A DNA stretch of 64,000 bases from Actinernus sp. WN-2022 (GCA_030867875.1 JAOWCC010001751.1:25970369-26034368); one strand, 5' to 3'. Counted from the first letter of the stretch, positions 8,875 through 18,000 are shown. Numbers and translations: made by a program. The notes: a model not told the origin generated them from the letters alone.

Positions 8875-9615
8875 ATGCAAACTACGTTATTCTTTGATAG
8901 TAAGAAAGGATCTGGTTCATCTGAAAACTTCACGACATACTTCAATCCTCCATTGGAGCTAGATATTACGAAAAACTATCAAATCTCGTTAATCAATGCA
9001 TCTATGTGGTACTCTTGGTACAACATAACGAGTGCAAATAACAAGTTCAAATACTACAATGGTACAGCTTGGAAGACGATAACATTATCACCAGGAGCAT
9101 ACAACGTAATTGACATAAACGACACTATGAAGCACCATATGAAGCAAAATAGCGATTGGGACGTTGCTAACAGTAAGTACTATGTCGATATTAAACCTAA
9201 TTACAACACACTGAAGTCTATGATTGAGATACGAAATGGTTATAAAGTGGATTTCACTATTGACGAAAGTTTTAGGACGATACTTGGTTTCGAATCTAAG
9301 ATAGTTCAAGGCAACGGCTTTCACGATAGCGATAAGATTGTGCAAATCACGGAGGTCGATACTATTCAAGTACACTGCGATCTAGTAACAGATTCTTACA
9401 TAAATGGCAGTACAAGTTCGGTCATCTACTCATTCGTTCCATCGGTTCCTCCAGGTTACTTGATCAACATCCATCCTAACCAACGATTCGATATGAACAT
9501 ATCGAAAAGATCGATTAACAGTATATCGTTCTCGCTTAGAGATCAAAGTGGTAATTCGATAAGAATGAATAATGAGAGAGTTACGTATTACATCCATCTT
9601 AGTGAGATTGTGTAA
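8875..9615 (+). CDS. penton-like minor capsid protein
   Basis: A 246-residue protein with the pattern of Polinton penton (single jelly-roll) proteins. It opens with LFFDSKKGSGSSENFTTYF and NPPLELD, followed by NYQISLINASMWYSW, FRTILGF near residue 141, an N-linked-rich loop, and a C-terminal VTYYIHLSEIV strand. It would sit at the capsid vertices and probably anchor the fibre-like proteins encoded just upstream. Length is normal for the family and the frame is intact. It is located between the fibre and major-capsid genes, as expected for a capsid module. Confidence 0.85.
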   Translation: MQTTLFFDSKKGSGSSENFTTYFNPPLELDITKNYQISLINASMWYSWYNITSANNKFKYYNGTAWKTITLSPGAYNVIDINDTMKHHMKQNSDWDVANSKYYVDIKPNYNTLKSMIEIRNGYKVDFTIDESFRTILGFESKIVQGNGFHDSDKIVQITEVDTIQVHCDLVTDSYINGSTSSVIYSFVPSVPPGYLINIHPNQRFDMNISKRSINSISFSLRDQSGNSIRMNNERVTYYIHLSEIV

Positions 9616-9620
9616 CCAAT

Positions 9621-9953
9621 ATGTATATGCTATTAACGAGAGAACGATATACCAAAAGGAAAGTCATTGGTGGAAACCTCATTGGGAACGTATTAGACAA
9701 AGCAAAGAGTACGCTTTCAACAGCTAGCAAGATAATAACGAGACCCATTAATGCTTTAAAACCCGTTATTACTAAGGCTCTTCCATATGTTAAACAGAAA
9801 GCCATCAATGTTGGCACTAAAGCGATCCTTCAAAAAGTAAAGCAGGGCGTTAGAGACGTTTCGTCAAATCCAGAGGTTCGGAAAGTCTTGAATGACCGGT
9901 CGAGAGCTATCTTATCGAATCTTATTGCTGGAAGTGGCATGAAACGATTGTAG
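9621..9953 (+). CDS. small basic Polinton protein, possible core/minor virion protein
   Basis: A 110-residue Lys/Arg-rich protein starting 5 bp after the penton gene; a second in-frame ATG lies two codons downstream. After a basic N-terminus with VIGGN, a central helical region and a C-terminal GSGMKRL follow. The GG-type sites near both ends could be cleavage sites for the element's own adenain-like protease, by analogy with adenoviral core precursors. That analogy is inference; no domain is recognised. Position between the penton and major capsid genes supports a virion role. Confidence 0.6.
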   Translation: MYMLLTRERYTKRKVIGGNLIGNVLDKAKSTLSTASKIITRPINALKPVITKALPYVKQKAINVGTKAILQKVKQGVRDVSSNPEVRKVLNDRSRAILSNLIAGSGMKRL

Positions 9954-9957
9954 TGAC

Positions 9958-9978
9958 TTTTGTATAATCATATAATAT
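9958..9978 (+). promoter_or_regulatory. putative promoter of the major capsid gene
   Basis: TATAATCATATAATAT lies directly before the ATG at 9979, closely similar to the motif before the collagen-fibre gene. Confidence 0.45.
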
Positions 9979-11397
9979 ATGACTGAAGTAATTAGCCAAT
10001 ATTTTCAATTCGATGAATCGAACATTATCGATAACTCAACTACGAAATTCGAATATATCGAATACCTTCCAAGAGACTCTAATAACATGGATAAAGATGG
10101 CCAAAGGATCATCGAGACTCGAGATGAAGACGTATACCTGCTCCCACATAAGGCTATGTTGGAGGTGCGTGGTAAGCTGCAAACAGCTGCTAATGCTGAT
10201 TATAATGCAACAGATATTGTATCGCTTGTGAATAATGCGTGGAGTCTATTTTCAAGTGCTCAATATCAGATTAACAACCAAATAGTAGAAAGTGTGAATG
10301 ACTACCTACCAGAAGCAAGCACAATTCTAAACACAGTCATGTTTTCTGATGACTATAGCCGTAGTACTGCTAGTAATATGCTTTGGTTTAGAGATACATC
10401 AACGGGTACACCAACTTTAAAGTACACAACTGCAATTGCTGCAGTCGATGATGCTGCTAATGCAGCTACCGTTCGAACAGGAACGCAAGCCTTAGTTGTT
10501 GCATACATACAAGACCAAACAGCTAATCTAGGTTTCACTGCTCGACAGGCTATCACGACAGGAGCTAAACAAGTATCCCTGCTTCTACCACTATCGCAAG
10601 TTTTCGGATTCTGTAAGGATGTAGATACTGTGTTTCGGAGTGTCAAACATACGCTTATCCTAAACAGAGCAACAGCAAACCAGTATATCATGAAAGATAA
10701 TGCTGCAGGCGTTGGTAAATTTAAGATTACTCACCTATCACTATGGATGCCTAAAGTCGTTCCTTCACTAGAAATTCAATCATACATTGATGCCAAACTA
10801 GTAAGTGGTTACATAAAGGACCTATACTTCGAGCAGGTACGTGTATACAGAACGATGTTCCAAGCCGTTGAAACGAACCCAACATGGAGAATTACAACAC
10901 AGCCAGGTAGCGAACTTCCAAGACATGTCTTCATTGCATTACAGTCTAGTGATCGTCATCCAACAGCTAATGCACAGAATGTCAATAATATGATCTTCGA
11001 TAATGGGAACCTAACGAGAATCAGTGTTCGAATCAATAGTGTACAACATCCAGAAAGAGAAGTAGAATGTAACTTCACTCCAGCTAATAGGAACTATAAT
11101 AGATCGTACATGATGTTCATGGATGCCGTTAACAAATACCAAGATACCGATACAGGTAGTCAGCTTAGTGTTGAGGATTGGGCATCATTGTATCCAATAC
11201 ATCATTTCGACGTTAGTAAGCATTCAGAGCAGCTGAAAACAAGCATGGCTGATATTGAAGTCCGATTTACCCTAGGTGGGAACTTCAGAAACATAGCTAA
11301 CAATGCTGATATACCTTATTATGTTTATGCCGTAATCCTATCCGATAGGCACTTACAACTACAAGGCTTGTCTGGTAGAATGAATGTAATCGTGTAA
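9979..11397 (+). CDS. major capsid protein (hexon-like, double jelly-roll)
   Basis: A 472-residue protein with the hallmark start of Polinton major capsid proteins: MTEVISQYFQFDES, then EYLPRDSNN and the LLPHKAMLEVRGKL strand near 53-66, QYQINNQIVESVNDYLPEA, a long insertion with HPTANAQN near 330, and a C-terminal VRFTLGGNF and VYAVILSDR. Two stacked jelly rolls form trimeric capsomers in this family. Length is typical and the frame is intact. The gene sits between the penton/small-basic pair and the two paralogous hydrophobic proteins, with a TATAAT-like motif touching its ATG. Confidence 0.93.
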   Translation: MTEVISQYFQFDESNIIDNSTTKFEYIEYLPRDSNNMDKDGQRIIETRDEDVYLLPHKAMLEVRGKLQTAANADYNATDIVSLVNNAWSLFSSAQYQINNQIVESVNDYLPEASTILNTVMFSDDYSRSTASNMLWFRDTSTGTPTLKYTTAIAAVDDAANAATVRTGTQALVVAYIQDQTANLGFTARQAITTGAKQVSLLLPLSQVFGFCKDVDTVFRSVKHTLILNRATANQYIMKDNAAGVGKFKITHLSLWMPKVVPSLEIQSYIDAKLVSGYIKDLYFEQVRVYRTMFQAVETNPTWRITTQPGSELPRHVFIALQSSDRHPTANAQNVNNMIFDNGNLTRISVRINSVQHPEREVECNFTPANRNYNRSYMMFMDAVNKYQDTDTGSQLSVEDWASLYPIHHFDVSKHSEQLKTSMADIEVRFTLGGNFRNIANNADIPYYVYAVILSDRHLQLQGLSGRMNVIV

Positions 11398-11426
11398 ATT
11401 TTATCTAATTATACTACATATACGAA
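11398..11426 (+). promoter_or_regulatory. putative start-proximal promoter motif
   Basis: CTACATATACGAA directly precedes ATG; TATACGAA is repeated exactly before the phospholipase gene at 12909-12916. Confidence 0.45.
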
Positions 11427-11894
11427 ATGAGCTATATTAGAACAGGATTGAGTCTAAGCGAATCTCAAAAAGAATCAATTAAGAATGCTTACATCAATAA
11501 GAAAACAGTTAGCTTGAGATTGAACAACAATCAACTAACAGGAAGCGACTTTCTAGGACTGACTAAAGCGCAACGTAAGAAGGTGGTTGAAGCTAAAAGA
11601 GGAATGTCTGGAGTCCAACTAAAAATTAGTAAGACGCAAGTCTCAAAACAAGGCGGATTTTTAGGTGGATTGGGTAATTTAGTGAAAATGATTGCTCCTA
11701 TGTTCTTGAAGAAAATCCTACCAGCTCTTGGAATGGCTGCTGCAACTGGAGCAATATCTGGTTCTGTCTCTAAGGCTGTACAAGGAAAAGGCATTAAGAA
11801 AAAGAGATGTAGACCAAAAAAGAAGGGCAAAGGCTTGATACTAGGACCAAATTCGCCTTTTAAGGGCATACCATTACTTGGAGCAATTCTCTAA
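11427..11894 (+). CDS. hydrophobic/basic Polinton protein, copy 1
   Basis: A 155-residue protein of a family that recurs in cnidarian Polintons but has no firm function. The N-terminal third is polar (SLSESQKESIKNA), then LTKAQRKKVVEAK, and the anchor KTQVSKQGGFLGGLG near residue 70. A hydrophobic Gly/Ala/Leu-rich segment follows (about 78-115), then a Lys/Arg cluster and the ending KGLILGPNSPF. It is a tandem paralogue of the next gene (KTQLSKQGGFIGALL). A minor virion protein, perhaps membrane-active after proteolysis, is an inference from hydrophobic plus basic composition and position beside the protease. Confidence 0.65.
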   Translation: MSYIRTGLSLSESQKESIKNAYINKKTVSLRLNNNQLTGSDFLGLTKAQRKKVVEAKRGMSGVQLKISKTQVSKQGGFLGGLGNLVKMIAPMFLKKILPALGMAAATGAISGSVSKAVQGKGIKKKRCRPKKKGKGLILGPNSPFKGIPLLGAIL

Positions 11895-11905
11895 TCATAT
11901 TCAAA

Positions 11906-11932
11906 TTATTGTCTAACGATATCATATATAGA
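11906..11932 (+). promoter_or_regulatory. putative start-proximal promoter motif
   Basis: ACGATATCATATATAGA precedes the ATG at 11933 and supports that start over the upstream in-frame TTG at 11909. Confidence 0.45.
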
Positions 11933-12448
11933 ATGCCAACGAATTATGTAGAAACATCATTAAAGTTGTCTGAGGCACAGAAACGTAAGATAGCTTCAGC
12001 TGTTCAAAACAAGACATCGACTACCATTAGACTATCATCTAGCGACTATCAAGGTAGCGATAAGATTAAATTGACTAAGCAGCAAATCGATAGAATCCAT
12101 AAAGCTAAATCGAAAAACGTCGGAGTAGATATTAAACTCAGTAAGACGCAGTTAAGTAAGCAAGGCGGGTTCATTGGGGCTTTGCTTGGTGGCTTAGCGG
12201 CAAGCCTGCTTCCCAATCTCTTAGGCGGTATCTTCGGTAAAGGAATCGCTCTACCAGGTACTAATCCAAAGTCAAGTGGAAGAGGATTCAATCTTTCAGC
12301 CCTACGACCACCACCGTTTATTGGATCTTGGAATTCTGATGGTACGATTGGTTATGGAGTAAAAAAAAAGATCTCAAGAAAGAAAACAGCCAAAGGCCTC
12401 GTGCTTCCAGGGACAATCCTAAAGCGTCCATATTACGGAACGCGCTAA
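11933..12448 (+). CDS. hydrophobic/basic Polinton protein, copy 2
   Basis: A 171-residue paralogue of the preceding protein with the same order of parts: SLKLSEAQKRKIA, LTKQQIDRIHKAK, KTQLSKQGGFIGALL, a hydrophobic Gly/Leu segment with GGIFGKG, a basic patch and AKGLVLPGTIL near the end. The ATG at 11933 is chosen because the promoter-like ATATAG motif sits just before it. A run of nine A at 12361-12369 lies in the basic patch, where the -1 frame leads without a stop into the protease. The zero-frame C-terminus still matches the paralogue, so I treat this gene as normally terminated. Confidence 0.68.
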   Translation: MPTNYVETSLKLSEAQKRKIASAVQNKTSTTIRLSSSDYQGSDKIKLTKQQIDRIHKAKSKNVGVDIKLSKTQLSKQGGFIGALLGGLAASLLPNLLGGIFGKGIALPGTNPKSSGRGFNLSALRPPPFIGSWNSDGTIGYGVKKKISRKKTAKGLVLPGTILKRPYYGTR

Positions 12449-12480
12449 GACCACTGAGCAACATCGATATCGATAGCATT

Positions 12481-12900
12481 ATGAAAAAACTAAAGATCGC
12501 CAACTACATAGGTGCTTACAGTAAAGATATGCTACCTGATAGGATCAATAATGACGGGTGTGTAGTAATCAATATTCAAGACTATTTTAAAGGCGATGGT
12601 ACTCACTGGGTTGCCGTATATAACAATCATGATAATAACTACATCGAACACTTCGATTCATTCGGCCTATTGCCAGCAGAAGAGGTAATAGAGCTTATGG
12701 AAACAAGCAACAAACAAATAGAGTACAATAGCTCGCAGATTCAAGATATGGATAGCATTATGTGTGGTTATTATTGCATATTCTACATTCTAGAACGCTC
12801 AAATGGTAGAAAACCTATCGACATCTTGTTAGACTTTCAGTTCAAACCATCTATGTTCAATGAATTGCTTATACAGCACTTCGCTTACGATATTATGTAA
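12481..12900 (+). CDS. adenain-like cysteine protease
   Basis: A 139-residue protease of the adenovirus/Ulp1 type. The catalytic order is visible: His42 in GTHWVAVY, Asp59 in EHFDSFG, Gln86 in SSQIQDMD and Cys95 in MCGYYC. In this family the enzyme matures capsid and core precursors. The ATG at 12481 leaves a short N-terminus. Nine upstream in-frame codons (PLSNIDIDSI-like) resemble the usual N-terminal helix and the frame stays open back to 12340 without an ATG, so the true start may be upstream or non-AUG. No clear TATAT motif precedes the ATG, unlike most neighbours. Confidence 0.88.
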   Translation: MKKLKIANYIGAYSKDMLPDRINNDGCVVINIQDYFKGDGTHWVAVYNNHDNNYIEHFDSFGLLPAEEVIELMETSNKQIEYNSSQIQDMDSIMCGYYCIFYILERSNGRKPIDILLDFQFKPSMFNELLIQHFAYDIM

Positions 12901-12916
12901 CGATATTGTATACGAA
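12901..12916 (+). promoter_or_regulatory. putative promoter that fixes the phospholipase start
   Basis: CGATATTGTATACGAA directly precedes the ATG at 12917. The GTATAC/TATACGAA core recurs at 6566-6592 and before 11427, so this ATG is preferred over an upstream in-frame start near 12860 that overlaps the protease. Confidence 0.5.
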
Positions 12917-13777
12917 ATGACTAAGATATATTGTCTAAGACAAAAGAAACAAACTGAGACGAAAGACGAGCATATCGTAAAGACTCAAAATGGAAGGACT
13001 CGTCTGGTAGGTGCATGTGTAGAATGCGGAAGTCAAAAGTCGAAATTCGTGAAATCTACACAAGGCGGTAGTATGTTGCCAGGAGCACTAGCTATTTCAG
13101 CTGGAATACCACTTCTTGCTGGAGCCGCCGCATTATCAATGGTTCCAGGTAGTGGAAAGCTATTTTCGACACTTGCTAAGGGTGCTACACAGGCAATAGG
13201 TAAGAAGATAAGAAGCAAAGCTGCCGATTTCATCCAAAAAGAAGGTCGAACCATATTGAATCTAGCATCTAAGAAAGTTCGTGGTGGCCAGATACAACAT
13301 CCAATGAGTATGTATACTGACGTAACAGATCCAGCATCCGAATTCTATGATGATCATATGAAAACTATGAAGAAAGGAGGTAAGTTAGACATTCATAAAG
13401 CAATATTAAAGGTTGCACCTAAAAAGGGATTCACGCTACCAGGTCATCATTATACAGGACCTGGGAATCCCTTAGAAAATCAATTGACTTATGATAAGAC
13501 AGGTCGAATATTAGAGATTTACGATAAGCCAACTGGCAAAACTGATGCTGTGAGTATGCAACACGATGTCGATTATTCTATCTGTGATGATGACGTCAAA
13601 TGCAAAAATGAAGCTGATCGAAAAATGGTCAAATCATTAGACGAAATTCCATGGAAGGATCGCCAATGGGGTCATGCCTTAGCAAGGAATGCTATCGCGA
13701 CTAAAGCAAAGCTTGGAATGGGTGCTAAGAAGCCAAAAAACGGAAAAAGCCGTCGAGTGAAGAAAACTGGCAAGTAA
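12917..13777 (+). CDS. phospholipase A2-domain virion protein
   Basis: A 286-residue protein. The N-terminus (YCLRQKK, NGRTRLVG and CVECGSQKSKF, residues 5-44) looks like a DUF5679-type small zinc domain missing one cysteine. A hydrophobic Gly/Ala stretch spans about 53-75. The C-terminal half has a parvovirus-VP1-like phospholipase A2: calcium loop YTGPGNPLE at 179-187 and catalytic QHDVDY at 215-220 (His216, Asp217). Such domains breach endosomal membranes in parvoviruses; the same role is inferred here. The last codons form a Lys-rich tail carrying the slippery heptamer A AAA AAC at 13735-13741, where the integrase frame begins in -1. Confidence 0.82.
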   Translation: MTKIYCLRQKKQTETKDEHIVKTQNGRTRLVGACVECGSQKSKFVKSTQGGSMLPGALAISAGIPLLAGAAALSMVPGSGKLFSTLAKGATQAIGKKIRSKAADFIQKEGRTILNLASKKVRGGQIQHPMSMYTDVTDPASEFYDDHMKTMKKGGKLDIHKAILKVAPKKGFTLPGHHYTGPGNPLENQLTYDKTGRILEIYDKPTGKTDAVSMQHDVDYSICDDDVKCKNEADRKMVKSLDEIPWKDRQWGHALARNAIATKAKLGMGAKKPKNGKSRRVKKTGK

Positions 13778-13828
13778 AACTAGCAGATGAATTGCATAGA
13801 CCAATAAGACGTAAATTTACTCGGCGGC
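13735..13828 (+). promoter_or_regulatory. candidate -1 programmed ribosomal frameshift signal
   Basis: A AAA AAC (13735-13741) is in exact zero-frame register of the phospholipase gene. A 7-nt spacer (13742-13748) follows. Then 13749-13761 can pair with 13816-13828 as a 13-bp stem with two wobbles (13753/13824 and 13759/13818), closing a 54-nt loop. A -1 slip enters the integrase frame, which is open from 13729 on. Heptamer, spacer and stem match the classical layout. Activity is untested, and a fixed 1-nt indel is the alternative. Confidence 0.6.
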
Positions 13829-14700
13829 GCGTTATAGCTAATCACATTGATGAAATATGGTGTTCTGATCTCGTTGAGATGCAACAGTTTAGCAAATGGA
13901 ATAAGGGCTATCGATACCTTCTCATGGTTCTAGACGTCTTTAGCAAGTTTGGTTGGATCTTACCATTGAAAGATAAGAAAGGCGAAACAGTTATGAAAGC
14001 TTTTCAAACGATATTCAAGGAAGGTAGAGAGCCAAAATATCTATGGGTTGATAAGGGTAAGGAGTACTACAATAAGAATGTGAAAGAGCTATTGGACAAA
14101 CATAGTATACAAATGTATTCAACTGAGAATGAAGAAAAGTCTTCTGTTTGCGAGAGATGGAATAGAACGATCAAAACTAAAATGTGGAAGCAATTCACTG
14201 TCCAAGGCAATACGCAGTATTTAGATATGCTGCCTAGAATATTGATACAGTACAATGGTACAAAACATTCAAGCATCAAAATGACTCCTATCGAAGCATC
14301 TAAGAAGAAGAACGAAGGAACTGTGTACTTCAATCTATATGGCAATATGGAGTCATTACAATCGAAACCAAAATTTAAGGTTGGCGATAAGGTTCGAATA
14401 AGTAAGTACAAGCGTAAAGTGTTTGACAAAGGCTATACTCCGAATTGGACTGAAGAAGTGTTTACAGTTGATAGAATCCAATATACGAACCCTATTACAT
14501 ACAAATTGAAGGACTCGAATGGTGAAGAAATACAAGGTTCTTTCTACGAACCTGAACTATCGAAAGCGACTCAAGAAATCTTCAGAATCGATAAAGTCAT
14601 TAGAAGGAACTACAAGAAAAAACAAGCTCTAGTATCGTGGAAAGGGTATAGCGATGAATTCAATAGTTGGATACCATTTAAGAATCTAGATTCGATATAG
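13741..14700 (+). CDS. RVE-family integrase with chromodomain, reached by presumed -1 frameshift
   Basis: Counted from 13741 the frame gives 319 residues. A basic N-terminus (LADELHRPIRRKF) is followed by the catalytic triad Asp43 (WCSDLVEM), Asp104 (VDKGKEYY) and Glu138 (CERWNR). An SH3-like domain (FKVGDKVRISKYK) comes next, and a C-terminal chromodomain (about 282-319, VSWKGYSDEFNSW) likely to read histone marks. It joins element ends to the target, giving the 6-bp duplication. There is no in-frame ATG between the stop at 13726 and the Met after Asp43, so a normal start would delete a catalytic residue. The nearest alternative is TTG at 13792. No promoter-like motif precedes it. Confidence 0.9.
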   Translation, partial: RKKPSSEENWQVKLADELHRPIRRKFTRRRVIANHIDEIWCSDLVEMQQFSKWNKGYRYLLMVLDVFSKFGWILPLKDKKGETVMKAFQTIFKEGREPKYLWVDKGKEYYNKNVKELLDKHSIQMYSTENEEKSSVCERWNRTIKTKMWKQFTVQGNTQYLDMLPRILIQYNGTKHSSIKMTPIEASKKKNEGTVYFNLYGNMESLQSKPKFKVGDKVRISKYKRKVFDKGYTPNWTEEVFTVDRIQYTNPITYKLKDSNGEEIQGSFYEPELSKATQEIFRIDKVIRRNYKKKQALVSWKGYSDEFNSWIPFKNLDSI

Positions 14701-14756
14701 ATGCATGCTAAATTAATCAATTAACCACGTTTGAACGCACATATTAAATTGACAAT

Positions 14757-14782
14757 AATTTATATATATAGTCGTTATATAC
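14757..14782 (+). promoter_or_regulatory. putative start-proximal promoter motif
   Basis: TTTATATATATAGTCG followed by TTATATAC touches the ATG at 14783. Confidence 0.45.
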
Positions 14783-15025
14783 ATGAACGATAACAATACC
14801 ATAGAACCAATCAAAAGACTAAGAGGTCGACCACGAATGTATGACGACATTGAAAGGAAGCATCGAAAAACTAAGTACATGCTAAGTAAATCATGGTTCT
14901 GCTTAACGTGCGAAATCTATAAAGACTACACGATGGCTGGTAAATCAAGTCATATTAAGACCAAGAAGCACAAACGCAGCCAAACGCACCTAGGTTTAAA
15001 AACATATTTTTTTATCTATAGTTAA
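14783..15025 (+). CDS. small AT-hook and C2H2 zinc-finger protein
   Basis: An 80-residue basic protein. Residues 13-20 (LRGRPRM region) are a good AT-hook core. Cys40, Cys43, His57 and His63 form a C-x2-C-x13-H-x5-H finger of the matrin/U1-like type (WFCLTCE and SHIKTKKHKR). Both parts bind nucleic acid in other proteins, so an AT-rich DNA-binding role is likely: regulation, packaging or origin binding at the element ends. It lies between integrase and polymerase with a strong TATATA motif before it. Specific function unknown. Confidence 0.65.
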   Translation: MNDNNTIEPIKRLRGRPRMYDDIERKHRKTKYMLSKSWFCLTCEIYKDYTMAGKSSHIKTKKHKRSQTHLGLKTYFFIYS

Positions 15026-15033
15026 TATATAGG
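15014..15033 (+). promoter_or_regulatory. putative promoter of the polymerase gene
   Basis: TATAGTTAATATATAGG directly precedes the ATG at 15034 and overlaps the end of the zinc-finger gene. Confidence 0.45.
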
Positions 15034-18000
15034 ATGATGAACGAATCGAATCTCAATAAATTGTCTAAATCGAAACTTATCGAATTGATCTTGAAACAAA
15101 ATACTATAAGACGTCCAAAAATTGATGAAAACATCCTCTTACCACCAGCTCAATTCAGAGACAACCGACCAGTTCCTACTCCACGAAGAAGCGTTAAGGA
15201 CATGATCGAACGCTACGAGGAAAACATCATCCTACCACCAACTCGATTCAGAGATGACTACAAACCAATCCCAGCTCAGAGGACTATCAAAAGACCTGTT
15301 CCTGCTACAAGAACTAAGATCATACAACTAGATAGAGCTATGAAAGGTTCAATCAGATCATTTGAAGTCGCCATTAAGAATCAAAAGGACCCACTAGTAC
15401 AACTAACCACTACAAGAAGAGGCATTCAGAATCAATTCGAAAAGCTATTGATTGAGACCAAAGGTTACAAATTCGTTGAAACAATAAAGGTTACATTCGA
15501 AAAACAGCTAGACGAAGACAAGACAACAATCAAAACGGCTTATTTCAACAGCAATGCATTCACAGTAATCAATAAAACCAACATCGTGGAAGGACTACAA
15601 TCATCCAAACAACAAATACTAAACAAAATAGCGCAATGGATCTCAGAGGGTTCAGGATGGACCATAGAGACAATTGACAAACACTACATCAACATAGTCA
15701 AGTATGAGCCTATGAAAGGAAGCAGCTACATCAAACTACCAGCAGAGCTTAGAAATTCGGCTAAAGGCTTGATCAACATGAAAAACATCGACGACGAATG
15801 CTTCAGATGGTGCCACGTAAGGCACTTGAATCCACAGGAAAAATATCCTCAGAGAATCAAGAAGAGCGATAGAAAATCTGCGAAGGACCTAGACTATTCT
15901 AACATCGAATTTCCAGTAGCTACCAAACAGTACAATAAAATCGAAAAGCAAAACAATATTAGTATCAGTGTCTTTGGATACGAAGAAAGGAAGCCATATC
16001 CCATATTCGTATCAAAAGAAAAGTACGACGATCATATGGATCTGTTACTGATTACGGAGAATACGAACAAGCATTACGTGTTAATAAAAGACTTCGACAA
16101 GTTCATGTATAACCAAACGAAACACAAGGAGAGAAAGCACTTTTGCAAGTATTGCCTACAATGCTTCAAATCAGAAAGAGTCCTAATCAACCATAAAGAA
16201 GTATGCATTGAAGTAAATGGTGAGCAAGCAATCCAAATGCCTACCAAATCGAACAATATGCTACGATTCAAGAACTATAACAAGAAACTACCAGCTATAT
16301 TCGTTATCTATGCAGACTTCGAAAGCATAACACGCAAAATCGATGGATGCATGCCTAACAATAACGACTCATATACGGAAGCATATCAAAAGCATATCGA
16401 CTGTAGTTATGGATACAAACTAGTTTGCCGCTATGATGATCGATACAGCAAGCCCTTGAAAACGTATCGAGGAGAGAACAGTGCATACAAATTCCTTGAA
16501 GAAATGCTTAATGAAGTAAAATGGTGTCAAAATACGATAAAGAACAATTTCAATAAAGATATGGTGATGACCAAGAAAGACAAACTAGACTTCAAAGATG
16601 CTACCAAATGCCATATCTGCGATATCGAATACCTAGTAAACGACATCAGAGTTCGAGATCACTGCCATATCACTGGAAAATACAGAGGATCGGCTCATCA
16701 AATATGCAATCTCAACTTCGACATAAAAGCTGAAGAAATCAAGATCCCAATCTTCTTTCACAATCTTCGAGGATATGACTCTCATCTAATTATGCAACAG
16801 ATCGGCAAAGTCATCAAGAATCATCCATACATAGACAAGAATGGTAATAAAAAATACCATAATCTCAACGTAATCCCTAATAATATGGAGAAGTATATGG
16901 CATTCATGCTAGGCAATAACCTCACATTTCTCGATAGTTTCCAATTTATGGGTCAATCACTTAGCACATTAGCAACTAATCTTCCAGAAGACAAATTTAT
17001 ATACACCAAGAAAGACTTCGCAAACGACAAGCAATTTGAATTAGTAAAAAGGAAAGGAATCTATCCATACGACTTCATGGACGACTTCGAAAAATTCGAC
17101 TACAAACTACTTCCAATAAAGGAGGACTTCTATAGTATCCTAAACGATGAACACATTTCCAACGAAGACTACGAACATGCTCAAAACGTCTGGAATTCTT
17201 TCAAAATGGAATCAATGGGTAATTATCATGACATCTATTTGAAAATCGACATACTTCTCTTGGCAGACGTCTTCGAAAATTTCAGATCTATGTCGATTTC
17301 GAATTACGGCCTCGACCCATGTCACTATTTCACGACTCCCGGTCTAAGTTTCGATGCTATGCTTAAAATGACCAAAGTCGAATTAGAGCTGATCACTGAC
17401 ATAGATATCTACCAGTTCATTGAGAAGGGCATGAGGGGTGGCACTAGTTACATAGCTCATAGATACGCTAAAGCTAATCATGAATATCTAAACGATTACA
17501 ATAAAGACGCTCCAAATAGCCATATAATCTACCTCGATGCTAATAACCTTTATGGCTATGCCATGAGCGAATACCTACCTACTGGAGGATTCAGATGGCT
17601 AACCAAAAAAGAGATCGAAAATACGAACCTAGCTAAGTATGACGAGCATAGCAAAAAAGGACTCATAATCGAGGTCGATTTAGAATACCCTAAATCTATA
17701 CATGACGATCATAACGACTATCCGTTAGCAGTAGAAAAGATGTGCATAGATAACGACATGCTATCAGACTATTGCAAAGACATCCAAAAGAAGCACAATA
17801 TGTCAATTGGTACTACACGCAAGCTTGTTCCGAATCTAAACGATAAGACTAAATATGTGCTTCATTATAGAAATCTACGATTATACACCCGCCTAGGAAT
17901 GAAGATCATAAGGGTTCATCGAGTTCTAGAGTTCAACCAAAGTCCATGGCTAAGAGAATATATCGATTTCAACACTCAGAAGAGAACCATAGCTACGAAT

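Noticed and set aside
12860..12916. Upstream extension of the phospholipase gene
   Set aside because: It overlaps the protease in another frame, does not resemble the family N-terminus, and the promoter-like motif sits directly before ATG 12917.
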